DNA from: CAYVTV01 sp964526475
GTDB taxonomy: Bacteria; Bacteroidota; Bacteroidia; Bacteroidales; GCA-2748055
DNA: 19,527 nt
Direction of reading: 5' to 3'
Assembly (NCBI GenBank): GCA_964526475.1
Contig: CAZGKF010000057.1
Location: 1-19,527, forward strand
Shown: in pieces, positions 7,758 through 14,436 of the stretch
Position numbering within the stretch: position 1 is the stretch's first letter
Layout: every line of letters starts with the position of its first letter
Program-made: the position numbers and the translations under genes
Notes under the pieces: generated by a model
What the model saw: only the letters and a program-made list of their open reading frames with translations
Database searches by the model: none
What the model was told of the DNA's origin: nothing

Positions 7758-8132
7758 ATGAAAATAGCTTTTTTTATAGGAATTGGCGGATTTATCGGCT
7801 CTGTTTCCCGATATTATATAGCAAGATTCGTTCAAACCACATCTTTCTCTTCATTTCCTTTTGGAACATTGACTGTCAACTTAATCGGGTGTCTCCTTAT
7901 CGGACTTGTTTATGGTTTCTCAGAAAAAGGACTTCTTATAAATCCTGACCTTCGCCTATTTCTTACTGTTGGAATTCTGGGTGGGTTCACAACTTTTTCC
8001 ACCTTTTCAACAGAAAGTTTCTTCTTATTAAGAGATGGACAGATTATCTGGTTCCTGTCCTATTCAGCAGCAAGTGTTGCCTTCTCTATATTTGCAGTCT
8101 TTGCAGGGTTTCTTATCTCCAAACTATTCTGA
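7758..8132 (+). CDS. crcB: Fluoride ion channel CrcB/FluC
   Basis: Exports toxic fluoride across the inner membrane as a dual-topology dimer. The 124 residues match the family length (about 125). Motifs seen are GGFIGSVSRYYIARF (10-24), PFGTLTVNLIGC (34-45, with the pore Asn41) and GILGGFTTFSTFSTE (72-86, with the fluoride-coordinating Phe/Thr-rich stretch). Four hydrophobic helices are evident. I chose the ATG at 7758 because the frame extends upstream to a GTG at 7650 only through the terminator hairpin and non-conserved sequence. No fluoride riboswitch (crcB motif) is recognisable upstream. A DUF190 gene follows after one base, a pairing known for CrcB. Confidence 0.92.
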   Translation: MKIAFFIGIGGFIGSVSRYYIARFVQTTSFSSFPFGTLTVNLIGCLLIGLVYGFSEKGLLINPDLRLFLTVGILGGFTTFSTFSTESFFLLRDGQIIWFLSYSAASVAFSIFAVFAGFLISKLF

Positions 8133-8133
8133 A

Positions 8134-8490
8134 ATGGATAACAGCAGTAAAATGAAACTTTTACGAATTTTTATCAGCTCAACGGATAAAAACAACAATC
8201 AGCCCTTATATGAAAAACTTGTCATTCTTGCAAAGAGTAATGGAATGGCCGGAGCTACTGTTTTCAGAGGGGTTATGGGTTTTGGAGCAAGTAGCGCGAT
8301 CCATTCTGTAAAGCTATGGGAATACTCCGAGAAACTGCCGGTAGTTGTGGAAATTATTGATGTAACAGATAAAATAGAACATTTCTTTGAAACCATCCGC
8401 CCGATGCTCGAATCTATGGAAAAAGGGTGCATGGTTAGTATGGAAGATATCAATGTTCTTATTTACAAACCTGGAAAATATATACATTAA
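8134..8490 (+). CDS. DUF190 family PII-like protein
   Basis: A small 118-residue cytoplasmic protein of the DUF190 family, whose fold resembles PII signalling proteins and which commonly accompanies crcB. Supporting motifs are the first strand MKLLRIFISSTDK (7-19), GMAGATVFRGVMGFGASS (37-54) and LPVVVEIIDVTDKIEHF (68-84), ending in VLIYKPGKY. It begins one base after the crcB stop, so the pair is certainly co-transcribed. The start could also be the ATG at 8152 (112 residues), where homology begins. A role in regulating fluoride export is plausible from context only. Confidence 0.87.
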   Translation: MDNSSKMKLLRIFISSTDKNNNQPLYEKLVILAKSNGMAGATVFRGVMGFGASSAIHSVKLWEYSEKLPVVVEIIDVTDKIEHFFETIRPMLESMEKGCMVSMEDINVLIYKPGKYIH

Positions 8491-8533
8491 GGCCCCAACA
8501 GAGATAATGATCTTCACAGCAGCTGTCAACAGC

Positions 8534-9481
8534 TTACTTACCCTTACCTTCACCGCTTATAATACTTTTAATTCTGTATGGAGTTTTTGACTGTGATTCA
8601 AAATATGTACGCATTAATATATCAGCAAATATCCCTATAGTAATAAGCTGGAATCCAGCGATAACCAGAAGCACTCCCAATAGTAACACAGGCTTTCCCC
8701 AGATATCATTTCCCAGAATCTTAAGTACCAGCATGTATAAGTTTATCACAATGCCAATAGCAAGCAGCAATATTCCCCATGTTCCGAAGAGATGCATTGG
8801 ACGTTGCATATATTTCCTGAAAAACAACATGAGAAGTAAATCTGCTACTACTTTGAAAGTCCTTCCCATTCCATAATTTGATTTCCCGAACTTTCTTGGA
8901 TGATGTTTAACCTCCACCTGGGTGATTTTCCCGCCTTCAAGACTGGCAAGCACGGGTATGAACCGGTGTAACTCTCCATAAAGGCTCAGGTCCTTGGCCA
9001 GATCACTTTTAAACAATTTCAGTGTGCACCCATAATCCCTGATCCTTACATTCGTGGTTCGCCGGATTATTGAATTCGCTATCAGGCTTGGAATTTTTCT
9101 CCATATCACGCCATCCTGCCTGTTTTTCCTGTATCCGGCAATCATATCCCAACCTTCTTTTTCAGCTTTTTCCAGCATCATGGGAATATCTTCCGGATCG
9201 TTCTGCAAATCCCCATCCAGTAACACAATATACTCTGCTTTGGCCTGCTGAATCCCGGCTGCAAGTGCAGAACTTTGGCCGTAATTCTTTCTTAGTTGTA
9301 CCAGTGTAAGCCAGGGATGCGGGGATTCAAGAATTCTGTTAACAGTGTTATCAGACGAGCCATCATCAACATAAATTAATTCATAATCAATGCTGTTAAG
9401 TGATTTTTCAATATTCTCAATAAGGGGTTTAATGTTTTGTTCCTCATTATAAACACAAACAACAACCGATAGCTTTTTCAT
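8534..9481 (-). CDS. GT2 family glycosyltransferase (DPM1/ArnC-like)
   Basis: Transfers a sugar from a nucleotide donor to a lipid (polyprenyl phosphate) carrier at the inner membrane, by analogy with dolichol-phosphate mannose synthase, ArnC and GtrB. The 315 residues show a GT-A domain with VVCVYNEEQNI (7-17), VDDGSSD (38-44) and LDGDLQNDPEDIP (88-100, with the DxD-type metal site), then RDYGCTLKLF and RKFGKSNYG (196-204). Two membrane helices follow at about 231-255 and 264-290. This domain order is standard for the family. It is 73 bases downstream of the MerR-like gene on the same strand and has its own -7 promoter motif. The donor and acceptor are unknown. Confidence 0.9.
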   Translation of the reverse strand: MKKLSVVVCVYNEEQNIKPLIENIEKSLNSIDYELIYVDDGSSDNTVNRILESPHPWLTLVQLRKNYGQSSALAAGIQQAKAEYIVLLDGDLQNDPEDIPMMLEKAEKEGWDMIAGYRKNRQDGVIWRKIPSLIANSIIRRTTNVRIRDYGCTLKLFKSDLAKDLSLYGELHRFIPVLASLEGGKITQVEVKHHPRKFGKSNYGMGRTFKVVADLLLMLFFRKYMQRPMHLFGTWGILLLAIGIVINLYMLVLKILGNDIWGKPVLLLGVLLVIAGFQLITIGIFADILMRTYFESQSKTPYRIKSIISGEGKGK

Positions 9482-9515
9482 TCCGGAAAAAATAAGTACA
9501 TAATACAGCTTAACG

Positions 9516-9523
9516 CAAATATA
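9516..9523 (-). promoter_or_regulatory. Putative -7 element for the glycosyltransferase gene
   Basis: On the minus strand this reads TATATTTG, a full match to TAnnTTTG, placed 34 bases before the gene start. No clear -33 TTTG is seen upstream. Confidence 0.45.
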
Positions 9524-9554
9524 CTATTAATTTCTTTGCCGGTGTAAGTGTGAT

Positions 9555-10445
9555 TTAGCTCAAACGGAGATTTTGAAGAATATCCCTGAAGTGAAGCGCA
9601 TTATTAATTCTTTTTATATTGGAAGGAAAATTCCTTTCCGGGATTACATTCTGATTACCTGAAAAGTATATTGTCTTCTGAGGGAAGCTGACTGAAAGGG
9701 CTCGTAAATACTTAACCACATCTATTCCGGTTATTTTTGAACTAAAGGTCGTCAACAAAGAATCACATTTACGTATTTCCACAACTGAACTCAGATCTTT
9801 AAACGGAACTGTCTGTCCGAGATATACAGATCTATGACCCGACTTTTTAATAAGATAATAATAGAATAGAAGACCTATTTCATGTAATTCTCCCTCAGGA
9901 AGATACAGCACAAAATTTCTGGGTTGAGGAACTTCGTTTTCAATAACTCCATCAATAGCAACAATAAGTTTTTGCCTGATAAGGTTGGTAACAAAATGTT
10001 CCTGGGAAGGATTTATAACACCTGTCTGCCAGAGAATACCAACTTTTTCAAAAAATGGGTATATAGTATAAAGGATAGTGTCTTCAAAGCCAAATTGCGT
10101 AATTGAGGTATTGATGATCTTCTCAAATCTTTTCTCATCAAGTTCAATCATAGAAATTAAAAGATTATCAATCTGTGATTCCTTATCCGATTGCATCTTT
10201 GAAAACTCAGATACCTTTTCTGATATCTCATTCTTATCCAGTCTTACTATACTTGATATTTTGATGCCATTACGGTTAAGAAAGGCTACGTTCATTATCT
10301 TTCTCAGATCATCATCAGTGTAAAACCGTATATTAGTATTCGTTCTTTTAGGTTCTACAAGATTGTACCTTCTCTCCCACATCCTCAATGTATGAGCCTT
10401 AATCCCTGACAATTTTTCGATGTCTTTTATTGAATAACTAGCCAT
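9555..10445 (-). CDS. MerR-family regulator with cobalamin-binding domain (CarH/LitR-like)
   Basis: A 296-residue regulator. An N-terminal MerR winged helix (3-70; YSIKDIEKLSGIKAHTLRMWERRY, with basic wing NIRFYTDDDL) is followed by a helical bundle and a Rossmann-like B12-binding domain (about 165-290). Features shared with the CarH class are the W-x9-EH motif (Trp139, Glu149-His150) that covers the upper face of adenosylcobalamin, and ELHEIG (176-181) with the candidate lower-ligand His178. The residue after Trp139 is Gln, whereas CarH from Thermus has the His that caps cobalamin after light exposure. The later SxL/GG motifs are only partly kept (DSLLTTF, SGNQ). It probably senses B12 or redox/light state. 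The target is unknown; candidates are itself or the adjacent glycosyltransferase. Confidence 0.85.
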   Translation of the reverse strand: MASYSIKDIEKLSGIKAHTLRMWERRYNLVEPKRTNTNIRFYTDDDLRKIMNVAFLNRNGIKISSIVRLDKNEISEKVSEFSKMQSDKESQIDNLLISMIELDEKRFEKIINTSITQFGFEDTILYTIYPFFEKVGILWQTGVINPSQEHFVTNLIRQKLIVAIDGVIENEVPQPRNFVLYLPEGELHEIGLLFYYYLIKKSGHRSVYLGQTVPFKDLSSVVEIRKCDSLLTTFSSKITGIDVVKYLRALSVSFPQKTIYFSGNQNVIPERNFPSNIKRINNALHFRDILQNLRLS

Positions 10446-10478
10446 ATAAATAATTAAATATATCCGGAATACCTTTTT

Positions 10479-10495
10479 AACGTTAAGTAAACGTT
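10479..10495. promoter_or_regulatory. 17-bp palindrome upstream of the MerR-like gene
   Basis: AACGTT, five bases (AAGTA), then AACGTT again: two self-complementary hexamers forming a perfect dyad, 34-50 bases upstream of the merR-like start. MerR proteins bind dyads, so autoregulation is a reasonable inference. A near -7 element (TATATTTA) lies closer to the gene on the minus strand. Confidence 0.4.
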
Positions 10496-10612
10496 TTGTG
10501 TATGGTTAGTGGCGGATTTAAAAGCACCTACCCGCTATTTTAGCACTATATTTATTAACCACTAAAAATGAATTTTCAGCACTAAACCGCCATTAACTAT
10601 TCACATTGTTAT
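10490..10612. repeat. Long imperfect inverted repeat (attC-like structure)
   Basis: The left arm (10490-10519, containing GTTAGTGGCGGATTT) pairs with the right arm (10584-10610, containing AAACCGCCATTAAC). Nineteen of about 23 aligned bases match, with a one-base bulge (A10516 or nearby) and a 64-base central loop holding three AGCAC motifs. Viewed on the minus strand it begins with CCCATAACAATG about 6 bases after the stop of the 124-aa gene and ends with AACGTT. Folded arms with AAC/GTT ends, a bulge and a variable loop are the layout of an integron attC site, but consensus R sequences are not clear. A mobile-element remnant or a terminator is the alternative. Confidence 0.5.
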
Positions 10613-10618
10613 GGGCTT

Positions 10619-10993
10619 TTACCAATATCCTTGCTCTCCTGCAAAGGCAATTGTTGTCAAGGACCACTCCTTTACACCACTATTCTTACTGGCACAACTG
10701 TAACAACTAGCTCCGCTAGTTTCAGAATAAGCTTTTACATTCGTTGAACCCTTAAATGTTTTACCATTGTTAAAGGTCAAAGTAAATGAAATTCTAACAG
10801 CCTTGTCATTATTGTTTTTGAACTTATAATATCCCGAGCCACCTGATTCATATTCACAGATTTTTATAAAGAGTTTAGATTCTCTACCATATTTACTCCA
10901 AGATTGCCAATCAGTACATCTGTCACTTCCAATAGTAAATGACATTAAAGTAATGAGTCCAAAAATTAATAAACTTGATTTTAAAAGTTTCAT
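10619..10993 (-). CDS. Small secreted protein of unknown function
   Basis: I do not recognise a family. The 124 residues start with a clear signal peptide (KLLKSSLLIFGLITLMSFTIG, cleavage near 22). The mature part is about 100 residues with four cysteines (26, 46, 97, 100), enough for two disulphides, and a beta-rich, Gly/Ser/Thr/aromatic composition (YYKFKNNN, ISFTLTFNNGKTFKG, SCYSCASK, GYW at the end). It is therefore likely periplasmic or extracellular. It stands alone, with a 173-base gap holding an attC-like repeat on one side and a 354-base non-coding stretch on the other. This is the layout of a single gene cassette or other acquired gene. That it is coding rests on the signal peptide and composition. 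Confidence 0.7.
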   Translation of the reverse strand: MKLLKSSLLIFGLITLMSFTIGSDRCTDWQSWSKYGRESKLFIKICEYESGGSGYYKFKNNNDKAVRISFTLTFNNGKTFKGSTNVKAYSETSGASCYSCASKNSGVKEWSLTTIAFAGEQGYW

Positions 10994-11347
10994 TGATGAA
11001 CTATTTTAAATTACGCCCTACCTTGTTTTTGGGATTAGTCAGGTCAAATTCTTGTCCCGCTATGTTCAATTTATGTCCGAATATTATCTGTCAGCCTATT
11101 TTTATCCCGATTAAGTCGGTGGCTTTGCTGATACATTTTTTCGTCCACAATTGCCCAGAACTACAAAATAAACAATTATTTTGTGATTTTGTTTATGTTC
11201 ATCAAGTGAAGTTCATTAGCAGATTAAAGTATTCGCAAAATTTGAGGTTTTAGCAGAGATCATTCCACAGAACAATTAAAGAATCAGGTATTATTGAATT
11301 CATTGAAGGCTAAGTTGTAATATCAGCTGTTTTTTGGTATAATTATC
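10994..11347. other. Non-coding stretch, 354 bases, with one hairpin
   Basis: No convincing gene is seen. A frame crossing it on the plus strand begins inside the antisense of the secreted-protein gene and looks non-protein-like. The only clear structure is a perfect 9-bp stem with a 4-base loop at 11163-11184 (ACAAAATAA / TTATTTTGT), AT-rich and followed by a T-rich run on the plus strand. It may be a weak terminator or a remnant. Confidence 0.5.
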
Positions 11348-11998
11348 TTAATAAATTTTCCTGACTATCATCAATCCATCCCTTAAAGGAAGAAGAATAT
11401 TTTCAACTCTGGGGTCATCCCTGACTATTTTATTGAAGCTTATAATACCACGCGTCTTTTTATCATTTACAGATGCATCTTTAACGACTTTTCCATCCCA
11501 AAGCACATTATCGGCCACTATGAATCCTCCGGGTTTTAATTTTTCTATTGTTAAACGATAAAAATCCGGATATTGCTCTTTTTCACCATCAATATATACC
11601 AGATCAAAAATATCATCTAATTCCGGTATAATTTCCAGGGCATTTCCATTAATGAGTTTTACTTTGTCATCAATGCCAGCTTTTTTAAAGAAATCCATGC
11701 TGACTTTTATTAATTCATCATTAATCTCAATGGTAGTAAGAGTTCCGTATTCTTTAAGTCCACGGGTAAGACATATTGCAGAATATCCGGTGAAAGTGCC
11801 TATTTCCAGGATTTTTTCCGGTTTTATCATGCAACTTATCAATTCCAGAAATTTTCCCTGCATATGCCCTGCAATCATTTGGGGATTGACCACATTCAGG
11901 AATGTGTATCTGAAAAGCTCTGATAACAAGGGATCGACAGGGGAAGAATGATCCTCAATATATTGGGTAATGGAATTATCTGTCTCAAATAGCTTCAT
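11348..11998 (-). CDS. SAM-dependent O-methyltransferase (family 3, COMT-like)
   Basis: A class I SAM-dependent methyltransferase of the caffeoyl-CoA/catechol O-methyltransferase family, cytosolic and metal-dependent. The 216 residues match the family length (about 210-220). Seen are motif I LEIGTFTGYSAICL (64-77), the acidic SAM ribose contact IEIND (90-94), YIDGEKEQYPDFY (135-147) and ADNVLWDGKV (162-171). Asp137, Asp163 and Asn164 are the expected divalent-metal ligands. Its ATG overlaps the stop of the upstream M16 peptidase by one base (TGATG), so translation is coupled. The substrate cannot be told; members of this type methylate catechol-like compounds or modified tRNA bases. Confidence 0.9.
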   Translation of the reverse strand: MKLFETDNSITQYIEDHSSPVDPLLSELFRYTFLNVVNPQMIAGHMQGKFLELISCMIKPEKILEIGTFTGYSAICLTRGLKEYGTLTTIEINDELIKVSMDFFKKAGIDDKVKLINGNALEIIPELDDIFDLVYIDGEKEQYPDFYRLTIEKLKPGGFIVADNVLWDGKVVKDASVNDKKTRGIISFNKIVRDDPRVENILLPLRDGLMIVRKIY

Positions 11999-13218
11999 CA
12001 GGAAAAAGTTAGTACAGATAATTTATCTTTATTAAAAACTTCATTTGCAATATGCAAAATATCAGAGGATGTAACCGATTCTATTTTCTTTCTTACTTCT
12101 TCAAGATTCTCAAATTTATTGAAGATCAGGATACTTTTCCCCAGGGCCAGCATCAGATGTTCATTATTTTCTGCACTTATGGCACGTTGGCCGATAAGTT
12201 GTTTTTTTGCTTTATCTAATTGAACGACACCTAAACGATCTGTACATAATTTTTCTATCTCCTTGTAAACCAGCTTAAGACACTTATAATATTTCTCCTT
12301 CTCACATCCGAAATAAATATTTAATAAACCTGAATCAGTATAAGGGATATAATGTGATTCCACACTGTATGAAAAACCATTTTTTTCCCTCAGGCTCAAA
12401 TTAAGCCTGCTGTTCATGCCAGGTCCTCCCAGTATATTATTAAGCAAATGAAGCCCCGTCCTTCCGGTCTCATGATAACTATAAGCCCTGTTACCAAGAA
12501 CACAATGTACCTGATGGGTATTTTTAATGACCTCCTTTTTTTCAGGGAAGTAACTTACCGGAGTCTTTCTTGATCTTTGCCTTGTTCTTTTGGGTACAGA
12601 ACCAAAATATTTTGAAACTATCCGGATTAACTTTTCGAATTGAATTTCTCCCACCGAGCAAATTACCATTTCATTTGTTGCATAATTTTCTCTCATAAAA
12701 TTATGAATATCTGCTTGTGTGAAAGCATTCAGATCGTTTTCATTCCCAAGGATACTCCTTCCAATGGGGTGGTCTTTAAAGACAAGTTCTTCAAATTCAT
12801 CGAAGATCAATTCGGAAGGGTTATCATAGTACGAAAGTATCTCATCAATAATTACATTTTTCTCTCTGTTTATTTCCTTCTCCGGGAAGATGGGGTTAAA
12901 GCATATATCGAAGATCAGTTCCGTTGCTCTTTGATAATCGGTTTTCATGAATGCGGCAAAAATACATGTTTCTTCTTTCGTTGTATATGCATTTATTTCA
13001 CCGCCGACATTTTCGAGGCGTGAAAGAATATGAAATGCTTTTCTTTTCTTTGTTCCTTTAAATATTGCATGTTCAATAAAATGAGCCATTCCGTGTTCCC
13101 CCTCCTTTTCATCTCTTGAACCTGTATGAACTATAAAACCCAGGTGTGCCACATGTGATTTCTGTGGTAAATGCACCAGTCTTATGCCATTTTCTAAAGA
13201 GTGTAAAAAGTATTCCAT
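11998..13218 (-). CDS. M16 family zinc metallopeptidase
   Basis: A single-unit M16 peptidase (insulinase/processing-peptidase-like) of 406 residues. The inverted zinc motif HFIEH gives His46, Glu49 and His50, with the third ligand probably Glu126 in IIDEI, at the usual distance of about 76. GGEINAYTTKEETCIF (73-88) and the C-terminal M16_C half (about 160-340, GGPGMNSRLNLSLREKNGFSYSV) are typical. No signal peptide is seen, so it is likely cytoplasmic. I start it at the ATG at 13218 (MEYFLHSLENGIRL) because an in-frame TTG at 13236 falls inside the -7 promoter motif. It is in an operon with the O-methyltransferase, overlapping it by one base. Confidence 0.92.
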   Translation of the reverse strand: MEYFLHSLENGIRLVHLPQKSHVAHLGFIVHTGSRDEKEGEHGMAHFIEHAIFKGTKKRKAFHILSRLENVGGEINAYTTKEETCIFAAFMKTDYQRATELIFDICFNPIFPEKEINREKNVIIDEILSYYDNPSELIFDEFEELVFKDHPIGRSILGNENDLNAFTQADIHNFMRENYATNEMVICSVGEIQFEKLIRIVSKYFGSVPKRTRQRSRKTPVSYFPEKKEVIKNTHQVHCVLGNRAYSYHETGRTGLHLLNNILGGPGMNSRLNLSLREKNGFSYSVESHYIPYTDSGLLNIYFGCEKEKYYKCLKLVYKEIEKLCTDRLGVVQLDKAKKQLIGQRAISAENNEHLMLALGKSILIFNKFENLEEVRKKIESVTSSDILHIANEVFNKDKLSVLTFS

Positions 13219-13233
13219 ATTATCTGAATTTCG

Positions 13234-13241
13234 CAAAAGTA
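13234..13241 (-). promoter_or_regulatory. Putative -7 element for the M16/O-methyltransferase operon
   Basis: Reads TACTTTTG on the minus strand (TAnnTTTG), with TTG at 13266-13264 about 22 bases upstream. It sits 15 bases before the ATG at 13218 and predicts a very short leader. Confidence 0.5.
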
Positions 13242-13316
13242 GTGAATATGCGTATTAAAGCGACAATAATGTTATACTATTTTAAACTCTGTTTGCCCAA
13301 GAAATTCCGTTTTTAT

Positions 13317-13346
13317 TTTGCATAATGCAAATTTTCCCTAAATTTG
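13317..13346 (+). promoter_or_regulatory. Promoter of tRNA-Phe
   Basis: TTTG at 13317-13320 and TAAATTTG at 13339-13346, 18 bases apart, match the Bacteroidota -33/-7 consensus. The tRNA begins 18 bases after the -7 box, giving a short 5' leader. It is divergent from the M16 promoter. Confidence 0.65.
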
Positions 13347-13364
13347 CAACACTCAAAAAAAACC

Positions 13365-13437
13365 GGTACCATAGCTCAGATGGTAGAGCACAGGACTGAA
13401 AATCCTGGTGTCCCTGGTTCGATTCCAGGTGGTACCA
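13365..13437 (+). tRNA. tRNA-Phe (anticodon GAA)
   Basis: 73 nt without encoded CCA. The acceptor GGTACCA (13365-13371) pairs with TGGTACC (13430-13436), with discriminator A13437. The anticodon loop CTGAAAA has GAA at 13398-13400. The T arm is CCTGG-TTCGATT-CCAGG. Confidence 0.97.
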
Positions 13438-13451
13438 CAACATCAAATCGC

Positions 13452-13487
13452 AAAACCCTGCAGATCAATGACCTGCAGGGGTTTTTT
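13452..13487 (+). terminator. Intrinsic terminator after tRNA-Phe
   Basis: CCCTGCAG (13456-13463) pairs with CTGCAGGG (13473-13480) around a 9-base loop. It is flanked by AAAA on the left and GTTTTTT on the right, so the stem extends through A-T pairs into a U tract. A strong, classic rho-independent terminator. Confidence 0.85.
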
Positions 13488-13577
13488 GTTTGGGGGGTGA
13501 GAGTGGGGGTGATGGAATTCCTGATCATAAAATACTCCAAAGCTGACAATTTTTTATTATGTCTGTGAATTTATTTA

Positions 13578-13585
13578 TATATTTG
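13578..13585 (+). promoter_or_regulatory. Putative -7 element for the Fur-family operon
   Basis: TATATTTG matches TAnnTTTG and predicts a start near 13592, about 27 bases before the gene. A second candidate, TTTG (13582-13585), 20 bases, then TAGTTTTG (13606-13613), has better spacing but would give an almost leaderless mRNA, since the ATG is at 13619. Confidence 0.5.
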
Positions 13586-13598
13586 CATCATTGTTGCA
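13584..13598. promoter_or_regulatory. Candidate Fur/Zur box (7-1-7 palindrome)
   Basis: TGCATCA-T-TGTTGCA is a 15-bp dyad with six of seven arm positions complementary (only the T/T pair at the fifth position fails). This is the 7-1-7 geometry known for Fur-family operators. It overlaps the -7 element by two bases and covers the predicted transcript start of a Fur-family gene. A third TTGCAT lies at 13611-13616. Autorepression is inferred. Confidence 0.5.
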
Positions 13599-13618
13599 TT
13601 TAAAATAGTTTTGCATTT

Positions 13619-14035
13619 ATGAAACCGGTTGAAGTTTTAAATAGTCATAATCTCAAAAGAACAAGTTGCCGTGAAGGGATTATTGAGGCTATTATGTCCG
13701 CAAATCAAGCTCTTTCTGAAAATGAAATCCGTGAACAGTTATCCGGGAATTATGACCGTACAACATTTTATCGTTCTTTCAAAACGCTCGAAGAACATAA
13801 AATAGTCCATAAAATAGTCGTTGACAACCAGATAGTAAAATATGCCCTGGATAATTCGATAACACGTAAAAAAGAACATGCACATTTTTATTGTAATGAT
13901 TGTCATGTATTACAATGTCTGGAATCTATAGCGGTGCAGGAAATACAACTGCCTGAGGGATACACTGAAGTTGAAACAGAGATTTTAATCAAAGGCAGAT
14001 GTGCTTTTTGTAAAAACAAGTCGTTTGAAAATTGA
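13619..14035 (+). CDS. Fur-family metal-responsive repressor (Zur-like)
   Basis: A 138-residue metal-dependent repressor of the Fur superfamily. The winged helix spans about 10-77, with recognition-helix region DRTTFYRSFKTLEEHKIV (46-63). The dimerisation/metal domain contains HAHFYCNDCHVLQCL (87-101) and a C-terminal CAFC (128-131). The four cysteines 92, 95, 128 and 131 form the structural zinc site, and His87/His89 are expected regulatory ligands. Length and layout are normal. It leads a co-directional locus with a His-rich exported protein, a TonB receptor and His-rich lipoproteins, and a palindrome lies in its promoter. These suggest zinc (Zur) sensing, but iron, copper or nickel cannot be excluded from sequence. 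Confidence 0.88.
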   Translation: MKPVEVLNSHNLKRTSCREGIIEAIMSANQALSENEIREQLSGNYDRTTFYRSFKTLEEHKIVHKIVVDNQIVKYALDNSITRKKEHAHFYCNDCHVLQCLESIAVQEIQLPEGYTEVETEILIKGRCAFCKNKSFEN

Positions 14036-14382
14036 TAAAGATCAATAAACATATAGCTACCATTCTGTCAGGGATATTTATTTTCCCTATAGCATTCCAA
14101 TCTGTCCATATTGTCAGGCATCATGCCCATGATCATTATGCCTGTCATCATGTTTGTAACAACCACAGCAATTATCTGACAGCTACGATAAATGCAGCGA
14201 AAGTATTTAATAAATGTCCTATATGCGAATACAAATTCCCTATTAATAATTTACCGACCGTTTCAGTTCCTGAAACAAATATTCCAAAAATAGAAGGTGT
14301 TTTAATTGAAACTATAATTGTGCAGCCACACCTTCAGATTTTTGAAATGAAATCCCCACGTGCACCACCTTTACCATTCTAA
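14032..14382 (+). CDS. Small exported His/Cys-rich protein
   Basis: A 116-residue protein with no family I can name firmly. An N-terminal hydrophobic segment (about 8-27) looks like a signal peptide or anchor. Right after it comes a metal-binding-like cluster, HIVRHHAHDHYACHHVCNNH (26-45), with nine His and two Cys. A CPIC motif (62-65) and a proline-rich end with RAPPLPF follow. A hydrophobic start, a mid-protein CPxC and a terminal RAPP resemble the DUF2946 group of small proteins found near TonB receptors, but this is a resemblance only. The start is TTG, overlapping the fur stop in TTGA; no later ATG comes before the hydrophobic segment. It probably handles metal in the periplasm. Confidence 0.75.
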   Translation: MIKINKHIATILSGIFIFPIAFQSVHIVRHHAHDHYACHHVCNNHSNYLTATINAAKVFNKCPICEYKFPINNLPTVSVPETNIPKIEGVLIETIIVQPHLQIFEMKSPRAPPLPF

Positions 14383-14436
14383 GTTACCCTTCTCCTCCCA
14401 CAAATTTCAGGTGTTTTTCAACTCATTTCTTAAAAT

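Noticed and set aside
8035..8133. Upstream extension of the DUF190 gene into crcB
   Set aside because: Homology starts near the ATGs at 8134/8152; the longer version only reads crcB in another frame.
8521..8534. AGCTG-TCAA-CAGCT hairpin as a two-way terminator between DUF190 and the glycosyltransferase
   Set aside because: Five-pair stem without a U tract, touching the last codon of the glycosyltransferase.
10975..11253. Plus-strand frame of 92 codons
   Set aside because: It begins antisense to the signal peptide of the secreted-protein gene and has no signal, domain or coding-like composition.
13219..13236. TTG start for the M16 peptidase
   Set aside because: The TTG falls within the TACTTTTG promoter motif, and the family N-terminus begins at the ATG at 13218.
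13344..13568. Open frame of 74 codons over tRNA-Phe
   Set aside because: It covers the tRNA and its terminator; no protein-like features.
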